Below, in pieces: positions 32,070 to 42,749 of a stretch of 64,000 bases of DNA. Made by a program: the position numbers and the translations under genes. The notes beneath the pieces are model-generated. The model was not told the DNA's origin. It saw nothing but the letters and a program-made list of their open reading frames with translations, and ran no database searches. The DNA comes from Limnephilus marmoratus (Eukaryota > Arthropoda > Insecta > Trichoptera > Limnephilidae): the NCBI GenBank assembly GCA_917880885.1, contig OU862928.1:37250962-37314961 (forward strand), written 5' to 3'. Positions within the stretch are counted from its first letter, which is position 1, and each line of letters starts with the position of its first letter.

Positions 32070-33351
32070 GGAGGCGTCTACTAATATCTACAGGAATTCC
32101 AAAAACTGAAAAATCGAATTAATATCTATGAGAACTAGAGGTGGGTAAGTTCTGCATTTTTCCGGAAGCCTCCGAGACTTGCTTCCTTTTAAAAGTACAC
32201 GAGTTCTAGGAGCAGGTCCCGGGTCCGAGTTCTTAGGTACATTCAATGTACCTACATTGCACGGTCTTTTATTGAGAATTTAAATAAGTAAATTAATAAG
32301 CTGTAATGCTTTACTATAAACTATTATTTTATAATGCACGTCACCCGTTGATTAACGATACCAGATAAGACGCTCTAATTAAAACTCCGACTCCGTGTCT
32401 AGCCGAAGCGGTCACGCACGTGTGTGTCGATCAACAGACAGCGACCGAATGAACGCCCACGCCCAGCCCACGTCTGGTGACTCAAGGGGAAGTGTCATAG
32501 TTGGCGGGCCGCGGGTCGCGGGGAGTGTTCAACGGTTCACGCAGTTCCGAGAACTCACCGAGACCCGCGACTCATGAGTGGAATGGTGAGTGACGCCGGA
32601 CGATGGTTCGTGGTTCCTGCTACTCAGTACTATTCATTAGCACCGGAGTACTCGCGGAGCAAGCCGGGCGGCCACGGGGTGAGTCAGGAATGTATCGTAG
32701 TTCGCGAGTCCGGGAGTGGGCGGAATGAATGGATTGTGTCGCGATTCACGTAGCTCGGAACAAGGCGCTTGGGTTTAAAGGAACCCGGGACTTGTATTCG
32801 AGTGGCTAGTGGCTAGGAAAGCCGGCCGCGGCGCCGCGGTTTTCGCGCTTCGGCGTTGGACCGCCGGATTTATTTGGATGCGAGTACTGGGACTGGGCCG
32901 GGTTCTCTGGGAGTAGTCGATTTGAAAAAGGAGTGGGAGTAGGAACCGCTTCCCGCAAAGGAGCGGATCACACGAGCCCATTCCAGCTGAACTGACACAT
33001 CGCTAATGAGAACTAAAGTGTTGACGAATATCTACAGCTCAAACTGCTGTCTAATATCTATGAAAACCAAAGTGTTGACGAATATCTACAGTACTGGCAG
33101 AGATTGAATTTGCAATTATGTATAGCATATTGGAATAACGTAATATTGCGTATGCAGTTTAAAAAACTTAATTTATGTAAGTATGTATGTAAAAATCCCT
33201 AATATCGGACTATTGGACACATTTAGCCGATTAGTCCAACCTACGCTCTGTAGATATTAGTCAACACTCTGAAGTTCGTAGATATTAGTTCAACATATGA
33301 GCTGTAGATATTCGTCCGACATACGGGCTGTAGATATTAGTATCTGGAGTC
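32070..33351 (-). mobile_element. hAT-like element F, copy 2, with perfect 8-bp target duplication
   Basis: AGATGACA at 32062-32069 is repeated at 33352-33359. Both ends share TACTAATATCTACAG in inverted orientation, and several more ATATCTACAG motifs sit near the ends. It has no coding capacity. Apart from an 870-bp insertion, it is the reverse complement of the copy at 27330-28206. Confidence 0.75.
32136..33005. mobile_element. GC-rich hAT-like non-autonomous element inside element F
   Basis: ATGAGAAC at 32128-32135 is exactly repeated at 33006-33013, an 8-bp target duplication. Ends: TAGAGGTGGGTAAGTTCTGC, and on the other strand TAGCGATGTGTCAGTTCAGC, matching at 15 of 20 positions. The interior (about 32390-32990) is unusually GC- and CpG-rich with repeated GAGTxCxxxGAGT words, and no long ORF is open. 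Family assignment rests on duplication length and inverted ends only. Confidence 0.7.
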
Positions 33352-33424
33352 AGATGACATAGGCCCAGAGGGGAATTATTTTCTTCAGGGCCTACTTTTT
33401 GGAGCTAATGTAAAAAAAAAATAA

Positions 33425-33810
33425 TAACAAAATATTATATTTAAGGTCATCATTGGTCAAGCTATGTGCAATAAATTGATTTACATTTCTCATTAATTTG
33501 TAAAATTCTTTATATTCTGTGTTATATTTTTCTTTACACATTTTAATAATGAAAGCGTGCTTGAATATGTCATCGACATTTGGTACTTGAAACAATTTAA
33601 AAAGTGATTCTGTTGAGAAAGTAGTTTTGTATTACTTTTATAATGATTCTTTGCGAAACTTTTACTGAGTTTAGATTGTTTTTGTTAGATCCTCCCCAAC
33701 CCTTTCAGTTAAAAATACATTAGTTTTTTTTTTCAATTAACTTCTCTGGCCTCGGAAATGTTTTGTCAGAAGGTCAAAATATTCCCACTTTGCAATAAAA
33801 TCCAACTAAA
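33425..33810. other. AT-rich spacer
   Basis: The minus ORF 33392-33595 begins in the SINE E tail and has no motif. Confidence 0.35.
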
Positions 33811-33814
33811 GTAT

Positions 33815-34412
33815 TGTATACTTGGGCTGCAATGTAAATGATAGATGGGATCCTTCAGTTGAAATCAAATGCCGCATTGAACAAGCTCGTGCAACCTTTA
33901 TCCGCATGAAAAAAAAATGTTCTGCAGTCATGATCTCAACCTTGGATTACGAATGCGAATGGTCAGATGTTATGTATTTTCAATATTATTTTATGGAATG
34001 GAAGCATGGACGCTTACTGAAGAATTAATTAGGCGACTTGAGGCATTCGAGATGTGGATCTATAGAAGAATACTTAAAATAAGCTGGATGGACAGGGTCA
34101 CAAATGAAGATGTTATGGTTCGGATGAATAAAGAAAAGGAAGTAATTAAAACCATAAAAATCCGAAAACTTCAATATCTTGGACACGTGATGAGACATCC
34201 GGAGAAGTATGAGATCCTGCATCTCATAATGCAGGGAAAGATTGCCGGAAGACGGGGCCCTGGAAGAAGGAGAACCTCATGGCTGAAAAACCTGAGACAG
34301 TGGTTTGGCCAGTCTACCGTGGAGCTGTTCCGGGCCGCAGTAAACAAAGTCCGCATAGCCAACATGATAGCCAACGTCCGTTGAACGGACAAGGCACAAG
34401 AAGAAGAAGAAA
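33815..34412 (+). pseudogene. LINE endonuclease/RT C-terminal remnant with GAA tail
   Basis: Frame 1 (33818-33905): YLGCNVNDRWDPSVEIKCR and IEQARATFIRMKK. Frame 2 (33917-34384): SHDLNLGLRMRMVRCYVFS, ILFYGMEAWTL, LEAFEMWIYRRILKISW, QYLGHVMRHPEKYEIL, AGRRGPGRRRTSWLKNL, ending MIANVR. This is a familiar C-terminal RT pattern of an arthropod LINE family. A small indel near 33910 splits the frame. The element ends with AAGAAGAAGAAGAA (34399-34412) instead of plain poly(A). Upstream RT and endonuclease domains are missing. Confidence 0.8.
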
Positions 34413-34414
34413 TT

Positions 34415-34830
34415 TAATGTTTCTGAACATATCCTAAAACTAAAAACTGTTTATGAAAGGTGATGACATTGGCTTTCAAAATTAAAAATTCTAAATAAAC
34501 ATATAATAATTTTGTTTTGTAAAGGTGTACATTTTTTCATTATTTTATGATTTGCTTTTAGATTTGCGTGTAAAGCGTGATGTTTTCTCTTTCTAGTACC
34601 GTTTAGATCATATTTCTCACCTTAACAGTAAGGAAAACACAACGATTTTTATGAGACCTATATGAGTTGTTCCCAAAAGCGAACAAATTGGACTGAGGGG
34701 TTAACTCCATACAGGAGGCTTTGAGGAAAATAATTCCCCCCAAAGCATGTCGTTTCGCCCAAGGCATGCATAAGTTAATTTTATTTTATTGGTTTGTGTC
34801 ATTTAACAATTTAATCATTTCTATAATACT
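34415..34830. other. Spacer with a short SINE E scrap
   Basis: 34697-34735 (CCATACAGGAGGCTTTGAGG, AAAATAATTCCCC) resembles inverted SINE E. Nothing else seen. Confidence 0.4.
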
Positions 34831-34832
34831 AG

Positions 34833-35110
34833 CAGACCCGGCAACACGTTGCTGTGGCTAACGAAACACAACGCTTTTACCCAACCTTTATAAAATTCAC
34901 ACCGCCCGCTTGCCAGCTGCCCGCTGCCCGCTGCCTGAATTGAATATTTGAATTTCTCGGCTTTTCTCTACTATAACAAGCATGTATTATACATATAAAC
35001 CATCCTCTTGAATCACTATATCTATTGGTGAAAACTGCACGAAAATTCGTTGTGTAATTTAAAAGATCTATGCGCACATACATTTTGAGCGACTTCATTT
35101 TATACTATGT
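34833..35110 (+). repeat. Repeat family A, uninterrupted copy
   Basis: ACTAGCAGACCCGGCAACAC, CCAGCTGCCCGCTGCCCGC, TTGAATCACTATATCTATTG and AAAGATCTATGCGCACATAC. Serves as the empty site for the insertion at 4022-4332. Confidence 0.7.
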
Positions 35111-35117
35111 AATGATA

Positions 35118-35346
35118 AGGTATGTTTGCGGCACGTTCCAAAGTCAGACCATCATTCAGAATTGAAACGTTGCTTAATATGGCTTCAGCTATGTTTAGTT
35201 ACTAGATCTGAATAGCCAGGCACATCCCCGCCTTCCTCTTCCCATCTTCTACCCCTCTACAGTATTACTACAGTACTACTACCTTCACTGGCTCCTGGCG
35301 GTTGGGAGCAGTTGGTACTCTTGTGCGGTATTCAAATAAAAAATAA
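35118..35346 (+). mobile_element. SINE C, 5'-truncated, plus strand
   Basis: TTTGCGGCACGTTCCAAAGT, ATTCAGAATTGAAACGTTGC, TCTGAATAGCCAGGCAC, CTCTTGTGCGGTATTCAAAT and AAAAAATA. The tRNA head is missing. Confidence 0.8.
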
Positions 35347-35470
35347 TTTTAATAAAGGGAGGGGGAGTTCTGTCAAGAAAAAAAGTATGAGAAATGATTA
35401 TTATAAGTATCTAATACTTATTAGCCTGAAACACTACGTTGAAAAAATCTCCCGATAAAAGATACATGAC

Positions 35471-35540
35471 GCCGACGGTACTCGATCCCGCGTCCATCTG
35501 ATTTCCGGTCAACTGCTCTTATCCACTGAGCTACGTCGGC
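35471..35540 (-). tRNA. tRNA-like sequence, likely pseudogene or SINE head
   Basis: Minus strand: GCCGACG at the start pairs perfectly with CGTCGGC at the end (7-bp acceptor stem). GTAGCTCAGTGGATAAGAGC gives a proper D arm and A box, and GGGATCGAGT resembles the B box. The anticodon arm has a mismatch, and the T arm is about two bases short, so a working tRNA is unlikely. The acceptor stem is better kept than in the SINE C heads. Confidence 0.45.
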
Positions 35541-35814
35541 TTATCTCCTGCCCGCCAAATAATTCAATACATACTAGTGTTTCATACAACAATTACTGCT
35601 TATTACATTTTCCATTTGCAAACAACCAACTATATTTTATATGAGAAAGGCATTGTAAGTGCTAAATCTCCCACTAGGTGGCGTCGAGACAAATTATGAC
35701 TACATTTTTTGGTGAAATACTTTAACTCGTCAAATATTAATTATTATTTTTAATTGATAAACTAATGTTTAAGACTAGATTATAAAAATTATTATAAGTA
35801 ATAATTTTAGTAAT

Positions 35815-35945
35815 TATAGTATAAGTATGAGAAATGTGTAGAAATCTGAGAGTCAGTGTGTCCAGGAGTGACGGACGTATGAATCCGTAATCCGGCTTCT
35901 TCCGATCCAGCCTGCCACGCAGCGGGCAACAAACAGACAAACCAT
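35815..35945 (-). mobile_element. SINE E middle fragment
   Basis: AATCTGAGAGTCAGTGTGTC, CAGGAGTGACGGACGTATGA, GATCCAGCCTGCCACGCAG. Confidence 0.65.
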
Positions 35946-35949
35946 ATTT

Positions 35950-36338
35950 GCGGGAACCTTTGATTTTTATTGTGTTTTACGGATCCGCCCCTGTCTTATA
36001 TAAATAAGAAAACTCCGATATTTTAAACGAATTTACGACATATTTAGCATTTTCCAAGCAAGCCCGCATGTAAACTCACAGTTCGCCGTATCTTTGAACA
36101 CGAATCCATTTGTGAAACTTTTACAGTATTTATATTAGGTATTTTATTTGCGGAGCTCCTTCCCATGGCACTTATTACCATAAACAAATAATAAATACTC
36201 CCCATAGACATCATGCTCTAGCTGGGAGCATTGGAATGGTGCCGTAGACCAGGAGACTTCAGAAATGGCGCTTCGTATAAAACTGCCTCACATTGGACTC
36301 GTGTAAGGGTGGATTATACAACACAAGAGGACGGTAAT
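35950..36338. other. Spacer, no feature
   Basis: No shared repeat, RNA or coding motif recognised. Confidence 0.35.
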
Positions 36339-36341
36339 TAT

Positions 36342-36758
36342 CTTTTTTTTTTTCTTTTTTATATGAATACCTCACAAGAGTCCCAACTGCTACCGTCTGA
36401 AGCCAGTGAGACTATGGCATCCTCAATTGGGGTATGTTGTGTTTGTGAGGCTGAAGGTAGTGGGGAGGGGAAGGAGATAGGGAAGAGGAAGGTGGGAAAG
36501 TACCTGGCTATTCAGATCTGGTCACCAAACACGGCTAATGCCAAGCAACGTTTCAATTCTGAATTGTGGTCTTACATCAGGGCGATACTGAGAGTATCTT
36601 CCACTCTAGAAAGAGCTGCAAATATACTATATATTATTTTAAATGAATTAATTGTGAAACAACACAAATTAATCAAATAAAATGTATTTGCCACGCCGGG
36701 ATTAGATCCCGCGACCTTCGGTGTGTGAGTCAAGAGCCTTACCGCTGGACTACGCCTG
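36342..36758 (-). mobile_element. SINE family C, full copy
   Basis: T-run 36342-36360, then the usual body and a tRNA-like head at 36690-36758 (minus: GTAGTCCAGCGGTAAGGCTC; GGGATCTAATCCCG). The ORF 36231-36680 is a by-product. Confidence 0.85.
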
Positions 36759-36919
36759 TCATAAAGAATGTATTTAAATACTACAGACAGAATTTAGAAA
36801 ATAAAACTTTATGTCAAGGAAAATCATCAGTCAGAGCAGGTTCGTCCGAAATATAACAATTCTTTACACTAGCGACAAACATTTAGTAGAAGTTTTTCAC
36901 TCAGTCAAAGATTTTAATC

Positions 36920-37374
36920 AGTCAATTTGCGAGGTGGGTATTTATTGGATAACCAACACCTCTGCCATAAGTCACCCCAAGTGGTTCGCTATGTTTGGTG
37001 ACTTAGCAGGAGTGCAGGGTTCATGAAGTGAGGTTCGTCCTAGTCTTGTCTGCGGATGCATCTGGCCACCAGCTGCGTGGCAGACCGGATCGGGAGAGAA
37101 TGGTTGAGGGAGTTCCTTTGACTTCTCCAGCCGTACTTTCTCGGAACATCGCCTTGCACTGCAGTGGGAGGGATGGATTCATACGCCCGTCACTCTTAGA
37201 CACACTGACCCTCAGATTCCTACCAATCCCTAAAAATACCCTTTTCCTTCTCAGGATTTCCTCTCCTTTCTTTCCTAAAAATACCCCCCAGATAGCATCC
37301 CCAACATAGGCCTTGAGGAGAATTATTTTCCTCAGGGCCTCCCATGTAAAGCTAATGTAAAAAAAAGTAGAAGA
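36920..37374 (+). mobile_element. SINE family E, nearly complete copy
   Basis: AATTTGCGAGGTGGGTATTT, CATAAGTCACCCCAAGTGGT, GGAGAGAATGGTTGAGGGAG, CTCGGAACATCGCCTTGCAC, CCATGTAAAGCTAATGTAAA and poly(A). The tail runs directly into the 17-bp array. Confidence 0.8.
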
Positions 37375-37672
37375 TTTCATTCAATTGAAGATTTCATTCA
37401 ATCGAAGATTTCATTCAATCGATTGATTTCGTTTAATTGAAGATTTCGTTTAATCGAAGATTTCATTCAATCGAAAATTTCACTAAATCGAAGATTTCAT
37501 TCAATCGAAGATTTCATTCACTCGAAGACCTCATTCAATCGAAGATTTCATTCAATCGAAGATTTTATTCAATCGAAGATTTCATTCAATCGAAGATTTC
37601 ATTCAATCGAAGATTTTATTAATTTGATCCAATCGAAGATTTCATTAAATTGATCCAATCGAAAATTTCTTT
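37371..37672. repeat. Minisatellite, 17-bp unit AAGATTTCATTCAATCG
   Basis: About 17 copies with single-base variants and two units carrying TTGATC insertions near the 3' edge. It starts at the SINE E poly(A). The ORF 37437-37622 is the repeat read in rotating frame. There are no spacers, so it is not CRISPR-like. Confidence 0.9.
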
Positions 37673-37679
37673 CAACGGA

Positions 37680-38570
37680 TTCAATAACCCAAGCTACGAA
37701 GTTAGGTTAATTAAAAATGCATTCCAAATAAGCTATAATTGCTTTTCTTCGAAAGTTGTTCTTCTTTTTGTTAGAGAATTTTTATTTAATTTCTCTTTAT
37801 TACGCAAAATGTGCCACTAGCTTTAAGAACATATTCTCTTCGACAATTTGTTTTTATTTCTTCATTGAAACTTTTGCCACATATTCGAACTGGATGCGGG
37901 TAAAACTGTTTTACATTTTCCAATTCGGAAAACGGAGAAATCTGTACGCAATTTACAAGCGAGTACTTTTGGAAAGTCGTAAATGACTGAACACGGTTCA
38001 AACGACTATAGAATAAACAGCTATCGTATTATTAGTGCGAGTGGTTTTAAAATAAATCATTTTCTATTTTGGTTCTCTTTGAGTCGTTTTTTAAACTAAC
38101 ACCGTGAATTTAAAATGTACACTACAAATCAAAGGACGCTGATTTCGATCGGGTCACATTTTTAAAATAATTTTCACCTGGGGTGATATTTTCGATTTCT
38201 GTATGTTGTCTGTGGTATTCTTGATAATGAAAGGTGAAATCTATGGAACAAGGACTTAATTTTAACCGTGAACAGCTAATCAAAAATTCGGCGGCAACAA
38301 GTATTTTAAACAATTATTTTTAACATCGTTCTAAATAGTCTATGAAGTTTGGATTTGCGACATCTATGGTCATAATAGATAAAGCATTTCAATAGCTTCG
38401 TTTTAAAATAAATGGCGGGCAATGGAAAAGTTTTGCGAATTTTTTTTTCGACCATTAACGCTCCAGTGGATATAGATGCTTAGTAAAAATAAGGCTGTTC
38501 TTCTTTGGACACAAAAAACGCAAAGTGCCTATGTCTGGTGTGTTTTGAGAGTTATGCCTGCTTCAAACCT
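37680..38570. other. AT-rich intergenic
   Basis: Antisense pair of short ORFs (37756-38001) without motif. Nothing else recognised. Confidence 0.35.
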
Positions 38571-38574
38571 GGAG

Positions 38575-39595
38575 AAGAATGGATTCGATGTACTAAGATG
38601 TTGGATGTACTATTGTTAAAAGATGGTTAGATAATAACACACTAACAATGAATGTGACAAAAACTAAATATATTGAGTATAGCATAAATGCATCCTTAAG
38701 TATCCCAGTAAATCAAATTAAAATATGTGCTTGCCCCCTGACTAATGCTAATATTTGTGATTGCCCTAACTTAGAACGGGTGACTAAAATCAAATACTTA
38801 GGTATTATCTTTGACAGCAATTTAAAGTGGAAAGAACACATTATCACTACAGCAAACAAACTTAGAAAATCAATATACTTCTTTAGACATACTCGCAACT
38901 TTTTAAACTTGAATCAACTCAAAACAATTTACTATGCTCTATTTCAATCTCTAATTGAATACGGTATTATAGCCTGGGGAGGATCAAACGATGCCGCCAT
39001 TGACCCGATCTTTAAAGCCCAGAAACTAATTATTAAGATTATATTAAAACTACCGACCACAAGCAGTTCGGATGAAATCTTTAGGAGAATCTGTGTCTTG
39101 GACATAAGGCAAATTTATGCCAAAAACATATTAGCATACCTCTTCAAACACAGAACTACCTTTGAAAATGTCCAAACTGCTCGCGATACTAGAACCAAAG
39201 GCATAATCTCCTAATTATCCCTTTTGCTAAAACAACCTTTGGCCAAAGAAATTTTACATACTTTGCAACAAAACTACATAATACACTTCCACTGGCAATT
39301 AGACAAAACACAATGTATCTTAAATATAAATCTGACACCAAGTCCTGGATTACCAGCCAAAATAGATCCAACGTCAAAGATTATATCAAAACTAACTTAT
39401 AAGTATTTATTTTTTCAATTTTACGTTGATGATTAACTGTTACCTGTAATATTGTGTTATTATTTGTACTTTGTATGTGTTATTATTATAAACTGCTCAT
39501 GCTAAGCGCCTGCTCTCAACACAGGTTCTCCTAGTGAGACAGGCATAGAATAAAACAAATTGTAACTCAAAACTAAAAAAAATAAAAAAAAAACT
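38575..39595 (+). pseudogene. LINE RT C-terminal half, 3' UTR and tail
   Basis: ORF 38648-39214: KTKYIEYSINASL, TKIKYLGIIFDSNLKWKEH, LKTIYYALFQSLIEYGIIA, EIFRRICVLDIRQIYAKNI. These are the blocks after the catalytic palm in the same LINE group as 53396-55290 and 59110-64000. A frame change near 39214 breaks the last 70 codons. The 3' UTR contains the conserved stem-loop (39508-39544) and ends in an A-rich tail (39569-39595). Confidence 0.8.
39508..39544 (+). ncRNA. Conserved LINE 3'-UTR stem-loop
   Basis: GCCTGCTCTC (39508-39517) pairs with GAGACAGGC (39536-39544) with one bulged C. The loop is AACACAGGTTCTCCTAGT. Confidence 0.65.
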
Positions 39596-39911
39596 AAATA
39601 CTAGCATTGAGCTCATATTTCTTGTGTTACCGGTGATAAAGTTTATTCGTTTGTCAAAATTCTGACTCTGATAAACATTTAAGTAGCGACTGAGAAAAGA
39701 AAAATGTTCATTGGAATTAATAAACCAATTTAACAAGGTATCAATTATTTTTTAGTTTTTTTTGTAACAATATGCCCCCGACGTGTAACAACTTGCCTCC
39801 GAGGAGCATGTTTTTTAAATGTTTAATTTTATTATTTTATATTTTTGTGGTCTATATTTTTATTACAAAAAATGTTAGGTTGTTGGTAAAAGTGTGCACA
39901 ATTTATAATAA

Positions 39912-40372
39912 ATTAGCTGGTTCCCGGCATGCGTTGCTAGGCCATTTAATAAAGAAATTATTTCTCCCTGCGTGTCCTTTATCATTCATCCCGTTCCCCT
40001 TCGGCGTCCCCTTCCCCTCGCGCGTTCCTGCTCCGCCTCCTCCACCTTCCCTCTCCCTACTCCACTCCCCCCCTTTCTCCCGTCCCGCGAACCCCCTACC
40101 CGCGTTCCTTTCCCCTCTCCTGCATTCCTTACATTCAGTCCTGATACATTCAGTTTTCAAAGAGCGCGCATGCTACCTATTGCAATTTTTTTAAACAAAT
40201 TTCATAATGCTAGAGCTCACCAGTAGTTTTATACAAACCCTGTCCTGACAATAACTAACACAAAAAAATAATTATCCAATTTGGTGCAGTCGTTCGGAAG
40301 TTATGCGCCTACATACATTTCGGTGATTCATTTTTATTTATATAGATAAATAGATAGATAGATGGATAGATG
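39912..40372 (+). repeat. Repeat family B, full copy with GATA tail
   Basis: TAGCTGGTTCCCGGCATGCG, CTCCCTGCGTGTCCTTTATC, pyrimidine core 39990-40140, TTTTCAAAGAGCGCGCATGC, GAAGTTATGCGCCTACATAC and a (GATA)n-like end 40344-40372. Confidence 0.75.
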
Positions 40373-40429
40373 TTCTTTTGTTCCTTAGAATAAACGGTTG
40401 TCTAATAAAAAATATGTTTCATTTTTGTA

Positions 40430-41205
40430 ACATGTTATGGTACGCCCTAAACGACAGAATTCGAGTCCATGGGAGCACCACCGCGGACAGCAACACCCCG
40501 CTCCCCCCTGTTTCCTGCTTCCTACCTCCTCTCCTCTCTGCACTCCCGCGCGCACCAACGCGTCCCGCCAGTCGAGAATTGCAAGCGGCCTCGGGAACAC
40601 GTTACGCTCCCCGGATCGAACACCGAGTTCGCGGCTAATTTCTGTCGACCAATTTGAACGCAATTACATCTGCGATGTTAATTGAAGTACATACGGGTTT
40701 TAGCGCTGGTATTCTGCCATGCCTGTGTGAACTTCGGGTCCTGTCCTAGACACGGGAAGTGCCCCTGCTGAACCCGGAAGGCGTGGATCCCCGAACATCA
40801 TGTAAGCTGTACAAATATTCCCTCTTCTGTTTGTGTCCTTTAACGATAGACTGTAAACCCTCGCGAAAAGCCATCACTCAGGGAGTTTCGTTTCAGAGAT
40901 CACGAGGTATAAACACGATAGCTAGGTTTGTGTAATATGCATTTCTTGTATTGAATTGTACTGTAATAACCTATGTACTGTGTTTTGAATTTGCAATACA
41001 TGAATCTATTTAACTCAATCCTGTTGTTATTCTGCCTCGGCAGGAGCATTTCCTAGAGTGTATTTCCCGGACGACCGTGGGGGAGAGAGAGAGTTCCGAA
41101 GCATTCGTGCGACCTGCCCCTGGAATAGAGGGTACTTTTGTCTCTGCTGTGAGCTGGCCTGGGACATGTTAGGGCCCATCATAACAAACAATTAGCCCCG
41201 CCTCT
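40430..41205. other. GC-rich block, unclassified
   Basis: 40430-40690 is C-rich and CpG-rich (CACTCCCGCGCGCACCAACG). 40700-41205 is unique in the window, of mixed composition, with GAGGTATAAACACG (about 40904) and a right edge GTTAGGGCCCATCATAACA (41170-41188). It might be a solo LTR, a host exon/UTR or an unrecognised element; no terminal duplication could be shown. Confidence 0.3.
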
Positions 41206-41569
41206 CCCAAAGGCATAATAACCCAAAAATTAATCACGATAATACTTTTGGCCGTGAAAATCTCAAATTATATCCAATGGTATACTTTTTTATCAATATT
41301 TTTACACAATGCACTAAAATCAACGTTTTTCATTATTAAGATGATGTTGTTTGAGGTAATTTAAGTTTTCTAATGAAAAAATTTAATGGTTGGTAATGAA
41401 TCATCAAGTTATTGAAGGCATCTCAATTTCAAATATAACTGGAGTAAGTCGGGGGCGTCGAGTGAACTGTTTACTCCCACATTCTTATCTCAACATCGTC
41501 GGCTATGATGATGTTACCAGAATATGGCGTGATTAATATTATCGACGATCCTCATCTTTTTTTTGCATT

Positions 41570-41905
41570 AGCTCACTTTGGGAGACGGTAATGGATACCG
41601 CCGCACCGGAAATCATTTATTGGATAACCAATACCTTTACCACCAATCCCAAGTGGTTCGCTACGTTTGGTGACTTAGCAGTGGTGCCCGGGTTCAAGTG
41701 GTGAGGTTTTTCTAGGACTTGGCGGCGGATGACCTGAACACACTGAACCCCAGATTCCTACCCACCCTTCATACAGTTTTCCTTTTCAGAACTTTTTGTT
41801 CATCCTTTCCTTAAAAAGACCCTACATCACCATGATTTAGGCCCTGAGGGAAATTATTTTTCTCAGGTCCTAACAACTGGAGTTAATGTATAAAAAAGAA
41901 AAAAC
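41570..41905 (+). mobile_element. SINE family E copy
   Basis: CACTTTGGGAGACGGTAATG, GGTGCCCGGGTTCAAGTGGT, internal deletion, GAACACACTGAACCCCAGAT, and GGAGTTAATGTATAAAAAAG at the end. Confidence 0.7.
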
Positions 41906-41919
41906 AGGAAAACTTAGAG

Positions 41920-42148
41920 AACAATTTTCTTCGGGACCTATGTCATCTTTGGGAACGCTGTGTGGAGAGTCTTTTTAGGGAGAGGATGGAGAGGAAGTTC
42001 TAGGAAGGAAAAGGATTTGAGATCAGGACAGGGGTCAGTGTATCCAGGAGTAATAGAAGTAAAGTTGGTGGGAGTAAGGAGGACGAATGAATCCATTTCT
42101 ACCACTGCGAAGCAAGGCGATGTATCGAGAGAGTCCGGCGGAGAGGTC
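41920..42148 (-). mobile_element. SINE E copy, inverted, tail to tail with the previous one
   Basis: GGGAACGCTGTGTGGAGAGT, GAGAGGAAGTTCTAGGAAGG, GTGTATCCAGGAGTAATAGA, ATCGAGAGAGTCCGGCGG. Confidence 0.65.
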
Positions 42149-42166
42149 TAGGTTAGGTTAGGTTAG
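42149..42166. repeat. Telomere-like (TTAGG)3
   Basis: TAGGTTAGGTTAGGTTAG at the 5' edge of an inverted SINE E. Confidence 0.7.
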
Positions 42167-42408
42167 TCAACTTAACTCAACCAGTCCTTACCGATCCGGC
42201 CCATGAACCCGGGTACCCCTACTAAGTCACCAAAGAGTTTAACCTTTGTCCTGATGAATGAAGGTCAATATCAAATCTAATAATTTGTTATACCTATTCA
42301 ACGGAAAATAGAAAAAAAAACTACCACAGAAACGTTCATACCCTAATAACGCTTTTGACGAACGTTTTTTTAGTTATTTTTTTTATATTTCGGTACTTTT
42401 ATAAATAA

Positions 42409-42746
42409 AAGTGAAGTGACAACGACTACTGAAGTGGCAACAATGAAAACTGAAGTAGCAAAAATGACAACTGAAGTGCGAACAATGAAAACTGAAGTGG
42501 CTACGGCTACAATGACAACTGAAGTAGCAACATCATCAACTGAAGTGGCAGCAATGAAAACTGAAGGGTCAACAATACAAACTGAAGTGGCTACAATGAC
42601 AATGGAAGCGGCAACAATGACAACTGAAGTGTCAACATTATAAATAGAAGTGGCTACAATGACAATTTAAGTAGCAGCAATGAAAACTGAAGTGGCAATG
42701 ATGAAAACCGAAGTGGCAGCAATGACAACTGAAGTGACAACCTTAT
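42409..42746 (+). repeat. Minisatellite, 21-bp unit encoding a heptad (M-K/T-T-E-V-A-T)
   Basis: About 16 units of GAAGTGGCAACAATGAAAACT and variants. In one frame 42416-42643 is open and reads as 7-residue units with M and V four apart, the spacing of a coiled coil. In-frame stops at 42641-42643 and about 42667 break it. After the array the third frame contains KLKQDFKQNCKILDAIAK and LGESFVGSLDMKVSEFLS, which look coding-like but match nothing I recognise. Possibly the wreck of a repeat-containing gene. Confidence 0.6.
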
Positions 42747-42749
42747 TAA

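Larger units (their letters stand above)
31662..33420 (+). mobile_element. SINE E carrying two nested hAT-like elements
   Basis: The 5' part, 31662-32069 (ATTTGGGAGGCGGGTATGGG to CACAAAGATGACA), continues at 33352 (AGATGACATAGGCCCAGAGG) and ends in TTTGGAGCTAATGTAAAAAA. The interruption 32070-33351 is element F copy 2. Confidence 0.8.

Noticed and set aside
35471..35540. Functional tRNA gene
   Set aside because: Acceptor stem and A box are good, but the T arm is short and the anticodon stem is mispaired; kept only as a tRNA-like sequence.
37371..37672. CRISPR-like array
   Set aside because: Units are contiguous without spacers, and the context is a eukaryotic SINE tail.
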